Assembly: GCA_030531185.1 (NCBI GenBank)
Contig: JAUNOG010000002.1
Location: 1-64,000 of the forward strand
Length of the DNA: 64,000 nt
DNA from: Ruminococcus sp.
GTDB lineage: Bacteria; Bacillota; Clostridia; Oscillospirales; Ruminococcaceae
Direction of reading: 5' to 3'
This document shows, one piece after another, positions 7,031-15,639 of this stretch. Numbering within the stretch: position 1 is the first letter of the stretch; each line of letters begins with the position of its first letter. A model generated the notes under the pieces. It was not told where the DNA came from. It worked only from the letters and a program-made list of their open reading frames with translations, and searched no databases. The translations under genes and the position numbers were made by a program.

Positions 7031-9301
7031 TTACTCCTGTATAAACTGCAAAGCCTCCGCCTGTAATTTGTAAAGGTCGAAATACTTACCCTTTTTGCGT
7101 ATCAGCTCGTCGTGAGTTCCCATTTCTTTAAGCTCTCCGTTTTCAATTACGCACAGCATATCTGCGTCCCTCAGAGTTGAAAGCCGATGCGCTATGGAAA
7201 TGATTGTCCTGCCCTGCTTGAGATTGTCTATCGCCGCCTGTATCTTACGTTCCGTACGGGTATCCATAGCCGCAGTCGCCTCGTCGAGAATGAGGATATC
7301 GGGCTTCTGTATAATAGCCCTTGCTATGGATATCCTCTGCTTTTCGCCGCCCGAAAGGGATACTCCGCCCTCGCCTACCTTAGTATCGTAGCCGTCTGGC
7401 AGTTTGGTTATAAACTCGTGTGCGTTTGCGGATTTCGCCGCCTCTATGACCTCCTCCATTGACGCCTCGGGGTTCGCATATCGGATATTATCCGCTATCG
7501 TACCGATAAACAAATAGGTTTCCTGAGAGACAATGCCTATACTTCTGCGCAGATCCTCAAAGGCAAGCTTACGGATAGGTATTCCGTCTATGAGAATTTC
7601 TCCTCCCGTAACGTCGTAAAGTCTTGCCATAAGATTTATTATTGTAGACTTTCCCGCGCCTGTTTTTCCCACGATACCGAACATTGTACCCGACTGTACC
7701 TTAAAGGACACGTTCTTAATAATAGGTCTGCCCGCCTCGTATTCAAAGGACACGTTCCTAAGCTCGATATCGCCCTTGAGACTTTCCGCTCTTACGGGAG
7801 CCTCAGCCTCCTTGACGGTCGGCAGTGCGTCCATAATCTCAAACATTCTGGAAGCGGCGTCCATACACTTAGCCCAGCGGTTGCCTATCCATGTGAAAAA
7901 TCCGATAGGCTCGGCTGTCATATTGGTATAGCTTATCAGCGCGGACAGCGCGCCGAACAGGATATTCCCCTTTATGACCAGCACATCGCCCAAATATATC
8001 GCAAGCTTTGTCACAAGCTGGTGAAAGGTATTTATCACGGGGATAGTATCCGCAATACGGTTGTTAATTCGGGAGTTTATAAGGAATGCATCTGTGTTTT
8101 TCACGCGGTAGCGTTCCGTTTCGGTCTCCTCTCTGGCGAAAGCCTTTACCACGCGCCGACCGTTCATAGCGTCCGACAAAACGGAGTTAGCCGAACGCGT
8201 GGCTACGTCGTACTTTCGGTAAAGCTTGCGCTGGCTCTTGTAAAAACGGTGCTGGACTATCTGAATAAATGTGATAGTCGCAATAATTCCCAGAGAAAGC
8301 AGCGGAGAAATGACCAGCATAATAATCGCTATTCCGATAATCTTGACCAGATTTGTAAGTCCGTAGGGGACAATATCGGTGAAAAACCAGTAGATGTTCT
8401 GGCTGTCTCTGTCAACTCTGGACATCAGCGAACCCGTCTGCTTTGATGTGAAAAAGTCCAGCGAAAGGCTCTGCATTGAGGAGAATATTTTCACTCGAAG
8501 TCTGTGAGTGACAACGGGCACTATTTTAGAGGTTATAACGCCCGATACTACTCTCATTATCAGGCTTGCGATATTTACGCTTACGATTATCATAACGACC
8601 ATAAGCACCTTGCCGTAGTACTTTCCGCCCTCGGACAGCACGTCGTCATACAGCATCTGCGCGCTGAATATCGGCGCAATTATCGCAAAAACGTTGCTCA
8701 GTACAATAGTAAGCAGCATAAGCAGAACAGCCGATTTGAAATCCTTGAACATAGCGATAAGCCGCTTGAACACCGACCGCCTGTCAACGCACCTCGGGCA
8801 GACGGGACGGTTTGGGTCGGGATAAGGCTCTCCGCAGGTAGGACAGTGGGTCTTAACGCCCTCCAGCAGACTGTCGTCGATAGGCTCGCCCTTTACGGTA
8901 CAGTTTACTCTTGCGGAGAATTTTTCAAACTTGTCCGCAAACCCCAGAGAAAATCTTGCTATAGGGAACTCCGCGCCCTCTGTATCCTTGACCATAAGTC
9001 TGGCGGAATTCGTGTACCTGTCCACATACATTTCGGAAATATCAGATATCTTATATTCGTCGTAGCCCGAGACCTCGAAAGCCTCCAGCGTTTTGCGCTT
9101 TTCACGACGTTTCATTTTCGTGTACTTTTCATAGCCCCTCAGCACACAGAGCGTATCAGGCGTAAAGGTAACATACACGTCGATAAAACAGCCCTCTCCG
9201 TCCAAGTCCGCCTTAACGCAGTAAAGCAGCTCGTCGGTCATAACGCCCCTTTTGAACAGTTCGTTTTCCGCAAGGGAGGGCAGTATATCAAAAAACTTCA
9301 T
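7031..9301 (-). CDS. ABC exporter half-transporter, first gene of the leader-controlled operon
   Basis: A 756-aa ABC half-transporter with the same layout as the 725-aa partner: about 150 residues of soluble N-terminal domain, a zinc ribbon (CPTCG..CPRC, about 153-171), six membrane segments and an ATPase. Walker A GKTGAGKST, signature LSGGEKQR, Walker B ILILDEATAAMD and ISIAHRLS are all intact. Translation starts at ATG 9301 behind AAGGAAGTG. Its transcript begins about 240 nt upstream and must pass a leader ORF and a terminator. Heterodimeric exporters under this sort of control (BmrCD in Bacillus) export drugs; the substrate here is unknown. Confidence 0.9.
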   Translation of the reverse strand: MKFFDILPSLAENELFKRGVMTDELLYCVKADLDGEGCFIDVYVTFTPDTLCVLRGYEKYTKMKRREKRKTLEAFEVSGYDEYKISDISEMYVDRYTNSARLMVKDTEGAEFPIARFSLGFADKFEKFSARVNCTVKGEPIDDSLLEGVKTHCPTCGEPYPDPNRPVCPRCVDRRSVFKRLIAMFKDFKSAVLLMLLTIVLSNVFAIIAPIFSAQMLYDDVLSEGGKYYGKVLMVVMIIVSVNIASLIMRVVSGVITSKIVPVVTHRLRVKIFSSMQSLSLDFFTSKQTGSLMSRVDRDSQNIYWFFTDIVPYGLTNLVKIIGIAIIMLVISPLLSLGIIATITFIQIVQHRFYKSQRKLYRKYDVATRSANSVLSDAMNGRRVVKAFAREETETERYRVKNTDAFLINSRINNRIADTIPVINTFHQLVTKLAIYLGDVLVIKGNILFGALSALISYTNMTAEPIGFFTWIGNRWAKCMDAASRMFEIMDALPTVKEAEAPVRAESLKGDIELRNVSFEYEAGRPIIKNVSFKVQSGTMFGIVGKTGAGKSTIINLMARLYDVTGGEILIDGIPIRKLAFEDLRRSIGIVSQETYLFIGTIADNIRYANPEASMEEVIEAAKSANAHEFITKLPDGYDTKVGEGGVSLSGGEKQRISIARAIIQKPDILILDEATAAMDTRTERKIQAAIDNLKQGRTIISIAHRLSTLRDADMLCVIENGELKEMGTHDELIRKKGKYFDLYKLQAEALQFIQE

Positions 9302-9341
9302 TTGCGATCACTTCCTTAATTCAATCATTGTCTGAACAGAC

Positions 9342-9379
9342 AAAAAGACCTCCGACAGGGAAATTCTCCGCCAGAGGTC
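9342..9379 (-). terminator. Intrinsic terminator/attenuator between leader ORF and ABC gene
   Basis: Read on the minus strand, a 14-position stem (arms at 9366-9379 and 9347-9360; one mismatch, three G-U pairs) with a 5-base loop is followed by TTTTT. It lies inside the 5' leader of the ABC operon, after the promoter and leader ORF and 40 nt before the ABC start codon. That position makes it an attenuator rather than the end of a gene. Confidence 0.85.
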
Positions 9380-9421
9380 ATAATTATCCGCATATATTCC
9401 GTAAATCCGAGCCAAAAAAAT

Positions 9422-9496
9422 CTATCGGCAAAAAGCGGGTAAAATAACTTCTGACAAGACGATCTCGCTATGATTATAAATATTTATGATTGTCAT
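9422..9496 (-). CDS. Leader peptide ORF, 24 codons (attenuation uORF)
   Basis: ATG at 9496 with a very strong ribosome site (AAAGGAGTGGG, about 5 nt before the ATG) opens 24 codons ending at TAG 9424-9422. The peptide begins MTIINIYNHSEIVL and ends LPAFCR, with no run of one amino acid. It is too short to be an enzyme and sits between a consensus promoter and an intrinsic terminator. The arrangement is that of ribosome-sensing leader peptides such as BmrB upstream of bmrCD. A stalled ribosome would be expected to change folding of the downstream RNA; I could not identify the antiterminator helix by eye. Confidence 0.75.
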   Translation of the reverse strand: MTIINIYNHSEIVLSEVILPAFCR

Positions 9497-9550
9497 TTTA
9501 CCCACTCCTTTCGTATTCAGATTTTGTTTTTTTGCTTTAACGCTTTTACA

Positions 9551-9579
9551 AGTATAAACCTATTTATTTCATTTGTCAA
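9551..9579 (-). promoter_or_regulatory. Sigma-A promoter of the ABC/DUF1854 operon
   Basis: TTGACA (9579-9574), 17 bp, TATACT (9556-9551) on the minus strand. Predicted start near 9544, about 48 nt before the leader ORF. Confidence 0.85.
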
Positions 9580-9725
9580 GGGGTTTTAGAAAAATTTAAT
9601 TGATTTTTTTTCGTATTTATTCCGTCTTTCTCGATTAATAATTCGTACACCGAAAGTTAAGAATTAAATGTTTTATTTCCATAAACTGCACAAAAAAGCA
9701 TTGAACAATTTGCACAACCGGATAG

Positions 9726-9754
9726 TTGTAATTTCAAACAATATATGTTATAAT
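9726..9754 (+). promoter_or_regulatory. Promoter of the GGDEF-EAL gene
   Basis: TTGTAA, 17 bp, TATAAT on the plus strand, about 30 nt before the coding region. It is divergent from the ABC operon promoter; the AT-rich stretch between them (about 9580-9725) shows no gene. Confidence 0.65.
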
Positions 9755-9792
9755 ATATAAAATAGGATTATAATGCATTGGGGGATAATGCT

Positions 9793-12700
9793 TTGAACAA
9801 ACAAAGAAAGCTGGTGGGGATAATTGTCAGTGAACCTGACAGAAGCTTTTTCCAAGTTTCCATCAGCACAATTCAAAAGGAGCTTTTTGCCGCAGATATG
9901 GACGCTGCAATATTTTCAACGCTCCTGACAAGAGGCGAGGAAAGCTACACCGACGCTGAAAACGCTGTGTTCGATATAATAAATTACGATCTGATCGACG
10001 GACTTATCGTGTATATTCACACCCTTAACTGCGATAAGATCGTTAACAAGCTGATCGATAAGCTCAAAAGCTGCGGAAAACCGGTTATCTTTCTGGAACA
10101 GCCCGCCGAGGGCTTTGAATGTGCTCCGTTCGACAACGGCTGCGGAGCAGAACTGATTTTGTCGCACCTGTCACAAAAACACAATGTAAAAAATGCGGCA
10201 TATGTAAGCGGTCCCGTACATTCAGAATTTCACAGGAGAATTCTTGACAGCTTTACGTCGAAACTCGATAAATACGGAATTAAGCTTGACAAGAACGATA
10301 TATATTACGGTAAGGACTGGACATATGATTACGGTCCTATCACGCAGTCTATTATTGATAAGGGTCTGCCCGACGCTGTAATATGCTGCAGCGACTTTAC
10401 CGCAAGCGCAATTATCGGGGAGCTTACGTCAAGAGGAGTAAACGTTCCCTCCGATGTGATCGTAACGGGTTACAGCAAGAACGAGCCTTTCAAGTCGGAT
10501 TATTTCAATATAACGTCCGTTACGCGCAACCCCGAGCCTATGTCGGCAAATGCCGCGAGAAAGATCATTTCTCAGCTTAACGGGACGGAGTATGTTCCTT
10601 TATGCAATATTCCCGCCTGTACAATGGAGGTAGGTTCTACCTGCGGCTGCGCCGATATAAATTACGGACAACTTGCAAATGCGGCTATGGACAGTATGAT
10701 CGCTACAAGACGCGAAGGTTTTGACTCCTACTACAATTTTATGTCCGAGGAGCTTATGGGGGCGGCTGACTTCAGCGACTTTCTGTGGAAACTCGACTGG
10801 TACACATTTTATCTGGGTAATTTAAAAGGTTTCTGGCTGTGTCTTAACGATAACGTTATGCATACGTCAATTCCTGCGGAGGAATATACCGACAGGATAG
10901 ATCTGCCGTACATTAAATATAACGAAAGCCGCACCGTTGATTTTAACAGGGGATTTGACAAATCCATTATGCTGCCTGAAATTTTTGTGAAGAGAGACAA
11001 ACCCTGCGCTTATATTTTCAACGCTCTCCACTTTTCAAATATAAACTTCGGCTACACCGTTGTTTCCTACGGCGACAGCGGGGAATGCTATGATATGACT
11101 TACGCCAAGTGGCTGAGATACGTTACCTGCGCCCTTGAAAAGCAGCGCAGGCAGATAGTTTACAACGACGCCGTTACCGACACTCAGATAAGAGATCAGC
11201 TTACGGGTCTTTTAAATATGAAAGGCTTCAAGCGAATTATGACGGAGCGTTTTGAAAAGCTCGGCGGCGAGGATAAGCTGCTGCGTATTATTTCTGTGGA
11301 CATTGCAAACCTCAGCGGAATAAACACCGCCTACGGCTACAGCGAGGGAGACAGGATACTGCAAAAGCTGTCTGTCATTCTCAATAACTGTGCGGGAGAC
11401 GACGATATATGCGTTAGAGTAAGCGGAGACGAATTTATAATCTGCGGAGTTCTCGACGCGGCTGTTCCCGTGGACGAGGTTCCCATAAATCTTGAAAGAA
11501 ATATCGACGCTTACAATCTGGGAGCGGACGCGGAATACGGAATACATATCTACACCTCCAGAGTAACTGCGCCTTTTACGTCGGCGGACGTGCTGAATAC
11601 TCTCCCCTACGAGGCAAGCTATCAGCGTTCTCTTACAAAGGATAATCATAACAAGGCAAGAAAGATATCAAGCAACGCAAAGAACGAGGAGTTTGATCCC
11701 GAGGAAAGAAAATATGTGTCCAAAATGCTTAACGATAATCTCTTTTCGTATCATTTCCAGCCTATCGTTGACGCTAAGACGGGAGAAATTTTTGCTTACG
11801 AGGCTCTTATGAGAAGCGGCGGAGAGGTAAAGATATCTCCTGTTGCGATATTAAATCACGCAGACGCCCTGGGCAGACTGGGCGATGTGGAAAGACACAC
11901 GATGACAAATCTTTTCAGCTTTCTGTATGAAAATCCCGAAATGTTCCGCGGAAAAATGCTGTTTATCAACAGCATACCCTCCTGCACTCTGCCCGATAAG
12001 GACTTCGACGAGCTGTATGCAAAATACGGAAGCGTAATGAACAAGGTAGTGGTTGAATTTACCGAGCATACCGAGGCTGACGCGGAACAGCTCCGTACTA
12101 TACTTGACCGCAGCAAAAAAATAGGTTTTCAGATAGCTATTGACGACTACGGTACAGGCTACTCGAACATCAGCAACCTGCTTACCTTTATGCCGAACTG
12201 CGTAAAGATAGACAGAAGCCTTATTAAGAACATTCACGAGGACAAGCGCAAGCAGCACTTCACTCAGAATATTATCGATTATGCGCACGATAATGATTTC
12301 AGCGTACTTGCAGAGGGCGTCGAACTCCCCGAAGAGCTTAAAATGGTCATTTCAATGGGCGTGGATCTTATTCAGGGCTACTACACCGCAAGACCCGCTC
12401 CCGAGGTCATTCCGGAGATCAAGCCCGAGATCGTAGACGAGATAAAAGATATCAACCGACTGAATGAAAAGCACAGGGTAAGAAAGACCTACTTCACAGG
12501 TTCGGAAAGCGAGATTTCCCTTATTTCGCTGGACTTCGACAGCTTTACGGATATTTTCATAAACAGCAAGCAATACACAATAAAGGGAGCAAGGGATCAT
12601 ATTTCCGAAACTGTCATCAGAATTAAGGACGGTCTGGACTGTACGCTCGATCTTGTGGACGTTTCAATGAAAAACGAACACACAGATACCTGCATAATCT

Positions 12701-13515
12701 TAGGGAAAAACAGCAGGCTTACTCTTAATATCGTAGGCAACGTTTCTATTCAGGGAGCGATAAACGTTCCAGAGACCTCTGAGCTTATTGTTACGGGAAG
12801 CGGCGCTCTGAGCATTTCCGCCGCCTCAAATCAAAGCTACGGAATCGGTACGGACACAGGACATTCCTACGGAAACATAAGCATTATGCTTGATAACAGG
12901 CTGTTTATTCATCTTGACAGCGAAAAATGCGTAGCTGTCGGCGGAGGAGACAACAGCGCGGGTTCTAAGATAAAGCTGAACGCCAAGGAGCTTGTAATCG
13001 AGCTGAGCGGAAATCAGGTAGTGGGCGTGGGAAGTCTGAACGGCAGCGCCAATGCGGAGATCAGCAATACAAAGCTCAGTATCAAGGAGCAGTGCTCCCA
13101 CGGTATCGGTATCGGCAGCTTTACAAGAAGTATGGATATCGATATAAACGACAGCGAGATAAATATAGAGTCCTCGGGCAATAAAATCGGCGGTATCTGC
13201 GCTTATACCGTCAAGAACAGCAGCGTAAATATCAACGACACAAAGATAGATATGCTTTTCAAGGGCAAGAAAATATACGGTATTGGCTCCGACGAGGGAG
13301 CGGCTCTTATTACAATGCACGACTGCGACATCAGCATATCCTGCGAGGGCGCAAAGGTCGTGGCAATGGGCAGCTCCTCAGAAGAAACTAAGATAGCTTT
13401 CTACGAATGCAAGGGCATTGTAAACGTAGTATCGGGAGACGGTATGGATCTACAGGTTCCCGAGGAATATTTTATCTCCAAGAACAGCGATGTGCAGTTA
13501 TTTAATAATCCGTAG
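9793..13515 (+). CDS. Sensor-GGDEF-EAL protein with C-terminal beta-helix repeats
   Basis: A very large (about 1240 aa) cytoplasmic c-di-GMP protein with no membrane segment. Residues 1-270 resemble the sugar-binding core of LacI-type regulators (KLVGIIVSEPD..., VIVTGYSKNEP) but lack the DNA-binding helix-turn-helix. A linker is followed by GGDEF (active loop SGDEF, about 544-548) and an EAL domain (YEALMR near 670, VVVEFTEH, DDYGTGYSN, CVKIDRS, LAEGVE, QGY), with the catalytic residues present. The last 350 residues are short IGIG/INDS/VNIND repeats of parallel beta-helix type. TTG 9793 is preferred because GGGGA lies 7 nt upstream; an in-frame TTG at 9778 is the alternative. Confidence 0.85.
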   Translation: MNKQRKLVGIIVSEPDRSFFQVSISTIQKELFAADMDAAIFSTLLTRGEESYTDAENAVFDIINYDLIDGLIVYIHTLNCDKIVNKLIDKLKSCGKPVIFLEQPAEGFECAPFDNGCGAELILSHLSQKHNVKNAAYVSGPVHSEFHRRILDSFTSKLDKYGIKLDKNDIYYGKDWTYDYGPITQSIIDKGLPDAVICCSDFTASAIIGELTSRGVNVPSDVIVTGYSKNEPFKSDYFNITSVTRNPEPMSANAARKIISQLNGTEYVPLCNIPACTMEVGSTCGCADINYGQLANAAMDSMIATRREGFDSYYNFMSEELMGAADFSDFLWKLDWYTFYLGNLKGFWLCLNDNVMHTSIPAEEYTDRIDLPYIKYNESRTVDFNRGFDKSIMLPEIFVKRDKPCAYIFNALHFSNINFGYTVVSYGDSGECYDMTYAKWLRYVTCALEKQRRQIVYNDAVTDTQIRDQLTGLLNMKGFKRIMTERFEKLGGEDKLLRIISVDIANLSGINTAYGYSEGDRILQKLSVILNNCAGDDDICVRVSGDEFIICGVLDAAVPVDEVPINLERNIDAYNLGADAEYGIHIYTSRVTAPFTSADVLNTLPYEASYQRSLTKDNHNKARKISSNAKNEEFDPEERKYVSKMLNDNLFSYHFQPIVDAKTGEIFAYEALMRSGGEVKISPVAILNHADALGRLGDVERHTMTNLFSFLYENPEMFRGKMLFINSIPSCTLPDKDFDELYAKYGSVMNKVVVEFTEHTEADAEQLRTILDRSKKIGFQIAIDDYGTGYSNISNLLTFMPNCVKIDRSLIKNIHEDKRKQHFTQNIIDYAHDNDFSVLAEGVELPEELKMVISMGVDLIQGYYTARPAPEVIPEIKPEIVDEIKDINRLNEKHRVRKTYFTGSESEISLISLDFDSFTDIFINSKQYTIKGARDHISETVIRIKDGLDCTLDLVDVSMKNEHTDTCIILGKNSRLTLNIVGNVSIQGAINVPETSELIVTGSGALSISAASNQSYGIGTDTGHSYGNISIMLDNRLFIHLDSEKCVAVGGGDNSAGSKIKLNAKELVIELSGNQVVGVGSLNGSANAEISNTKLSIKEQCSHGIGIGSFTRSMDIDINDSEINIESSGNKIGGICAYTVKNSSVNINDTKIDMLFKGKKIYGIGSDEGAALITMHDCDISISCEGAKVVAMGSSSEETKIAFYECKGIVNVVSGDGMDLQVPEEYFISKNSDVQLFNNP

Positions 13516-13555
13516 CATAAAAAGGGATTTATCTTATTAAACGGGGTATTATTGT

Positions 13556-14476
13556 ATGAAAAAAATAACAATTTGTTCGGATAATATAACACATGCAAAC
13601 GACGTTAATTTTGATTTTCTTGAAAGCTCCTGTGTGGGACTGCCGTCGTGGTGCAGATGTGACAATTCATTTATTCACAAGCAGTTAGCTCCGCAGCTTG
13701 AAGAACGCTATCCCGATAAAAACACTGTAAAGCTTATGACATACAATAATGAGCAGTACAATATGGAGGATTTCTCCTATATGCCTGCAATGCTTACGCT
13801 TGGACGTACATATAAAGGCATAGTATGGTTCCGCTGGCCTAAGCTCGCAGACGGCAGCTACTTTAATTGTCTGCGTTCAAAGGGCTTGCCAGAGTATGCT
13901 GAGCTTTGCAGCGATGAACAGAATGAGATATTATCTGCGGTTTTTCCACAGCCGAAACTGTCGGCGGCAATGTACTCCGGCAAAAATATCCGCGTGTATG
14001 ACACCTTTGTCACAAACAGCTGTTTTCCGTCCGCAACATTTCTGCGGGAGCTTTCAAGGCAGTTTACGCCGATGATAGACGAGGTTACCGAAAACCCCGA
14101 GACACACAAGCGTTACAAGCTTGGCGACTGGCCGTCTCTTAATGACTTTGAAGATCGTGACGACGGGTATACGTATGCAATTCTATGCGTGCAGTATTCA
14201 AACCTACTTACAGTAAGCGCTCTGTCGCTGTCTCCGATATTTTTCTATGTGCGTTGGCGTTCGAATACGGATAAGAAATTCATACATTACAATAGTATTG
14301 TCGGAGAAAATGATTTCACTCTTGAGCTTTGTAAAAATCTGCCGAATAACTGCAAGCTTGTTAATGAATATAACTGTCCGACTGTGGGATTTTTAAAAAA
14401 GCAGGATTTTATCGACTTCATAAACGAAGCTAATCGCAGAGCAAGAGAACTGGACGCCAAATATTCAGATAATTGA
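13556..14476 (+). CDS. Hypothetical protein, 306 aa
   Basis: A soluble protein of unknown family, beginning MKKITICSDNITHAND. It has many aromatic residues and Cys in the first third (SWCRCD), and no signal peptide or membrane helix. It follows the GGDEF-EAL gene by 40 nt, with a GGGG ribosome-site-like stretch before the ATG, and is followed by a terminator, so it may be co-transcribed with it. I see no catalytic motif. A target of c-di-GMP signalling would be speculation. Confidence 0.7.
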   Translation: MKKITICSDNITHANDVNFDFLESSCVGLPSWCRCDNSFIHKQLAPQLEERYPDKNTVKLMTYNNEQYNMEDFSYMPAMLTLGRTYKGIVWFRWPKLADGSYFNCLRSKGLPEYAELCSDEQNEILSAVFPQPKLSAAMYSGKNIRVYDTFVTNSCFPSATFLRELSRQFTPMIDEVTENPETHKRYKLGDWPSLNDFEDRDDGYTYAILCVQYSNLLTVSALSLSPIFFYVRWRSNTDKKFIHYNSIVGENDFTLELCKNLPNNCKLVNEYNCPTVGFLKKQDFIDFINEANRRARELDAKYSDN

Positions 14477-14506
14477 CATATTTCCGATTTATAGTAATAA
14501 GAACAC

Positions 14507-14539
14507 AAAAGCCTGAGAACCGACAATTCTCAGGCTTTT
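14507..14539. terminator. Bidirectional intrinsic terminator
   Basis: Stem AAAAGCCTGAGAA / TTCTCAGGCTTTT with A- and T-runs on both sides, between convergent genes. Confidence 0.88.
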
Positions 14540-14568
14540 AAAAATCTATAAGGCTGTAGAGATTTATC

Positions 14569-15621
14569 TCAGTTATTTACAGCTTTCAGAATATCCACCG
14601 TTCTGGTAAGTCCCGCTTTCATATCGTAAGCGGCTTTCCAGCCCAGCGCATTGAGCTTTGCACTGTCAAGAGTTGCCTTTGTAGCCTTTGAGTAGCCCGC
14701 TCTTTCAGTCTCGTCGGGCAGATCGAAAACTACTTTCTTTCCTGCATACTCGGCAATAACGTTCGCCAGAGCTTTAAGAGTAATGTCCGAATGTTCGTCG
14801 GAAATATTGTACGCCTCTCCGCATTTACCGTAAAACAGGCAGGCAAGCACTCCCGTTACCGCATCGGCAACATAGCTGTAGGAGTAAAGCTGAGTTCCCT
14901 CGGATTTCAGTACGATATCCTCTCCCGCAACGCCTTTTTTAATGAACTGGGATATCGCCTTGGTATCGGACATAAGCATTGTAGGTCCGTAGGTTCTTGA
15001 AAGTCTGGGAATAACAATGTCCAGACCCTTCTGCTTAATGTAAGCCTGGCAAAGAGCCTCGCCCGCACGCTTTCCCTCCGGGTATCCCGCACGGAGGGTG
15101 TTGCAGTCGATATATCCGCAGTAGTCCTCTGCAAATTTATCGATATCTCCTCTGTTTTCGCCGTATACCTCAACCGACGAGGCGAACACAAAACGCTCGG
15201 TCTTATGAGCGGCGGCAAATTCCAGCAGATTATACGTGCCAAGAATATTCGTGGTTATTGTGCCGATAGGGTCTGTGGCATATGCAACAGGGTGAGTGTT
15301 GCTTGCCGCATGGAAAATAAAATCCACCCTGTCCGCGCCGACTTCAAACGGATTATTTATATCGGCGGATATAAACTCGAAAAGTCCGCTGTTTCGGTAT
15401 GCTCCGAAACGGCTGCGCGCCTTTTCCGCATTTCTGCCGATAGCGTAAATTTTGCAGTTAAGCTCGGGCTTGCTCATAATCAGATCGATGAGAAAGCTAC
15501 CTATCATACCCGACGCGCCCGTTATCATCAGAGACTTGTCCTTCAGCTTTTCCCAAGGGAAAGGCAGTGCGGCGGCAGCGGAAATGTCCGCCTTGTAAAG
15601 CTCGTTATCAAGTAAATTCAT
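14569..15621 (-). CDS. NAD-dependent epimerase/dehydratase (extended SDR)
   Basis: A 350-aa extended short-chain dehydrogenase acting on nucleotide sugars or sugar alcohols. The NAD loop TGASGMIGSFL lies near residue 35, the catalytic serine region FASSVEVYG near 147, and the YxxxK pair as YPEGK. It is 18 nt downstream of an IspD/TarI-like cytidylyltransferase on the same strand. That pairing suggests synthesis of a CDP-activated polyol or sugar for a surface polymer, as TarI/TarJ do for CDP-ribitol, though TarJ itself is of another family. Exact substrate unknown. Confidence 0.85.
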   Translation of the reverse strand: MNLLDNELYKADISAAAALPFPWEKLKDKSLMITGASGMIGSFLIDLIMSKPELNCKIYAIGRNAEKARSRFGAYRNSGLFEFISADINNPFEVGADRVDFIFHAASNTHPVAYATDPIGTITTNILGTYNLLEFAAAHKTERFVFASSVEVYGENRGDIDKFAEDYCGYIDCNTLRAGYPEGKRAGEALCQAYIKQKGLDIVIPRLSRTYGPTMLMSDTKAISQFIKKGVAGEDIVLKSEGTQLYSYSYVADAVTGVLACLFYGKCGEAYNISDEHSDITLKALANVIAEYAGKKVVFDLPDETERAGYSKATKATLDSAKLNALGWKAAYDMKAGLTRTVDILKAVNN

Positions 15622-15639
15622 TATCAGATTTCCGCTCCT

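Noticed and set aside
3480..9301. Cyanophycin metabolism locus, because of DUF1854 next to ABC exporters
   Set aside because: No cyanophycin synthetase or cyanophycinase gene is in the window; only the exporter/DUF1854 part is supported.
8504..9319. 271-codon frame on the plus strand opposite the 756-aa ABC gene
   Set aside because: It is the mirror of the N-terminal domain and zinc ribbon; composition (His, Tyr and Arg rich) is that of a shadow frame.
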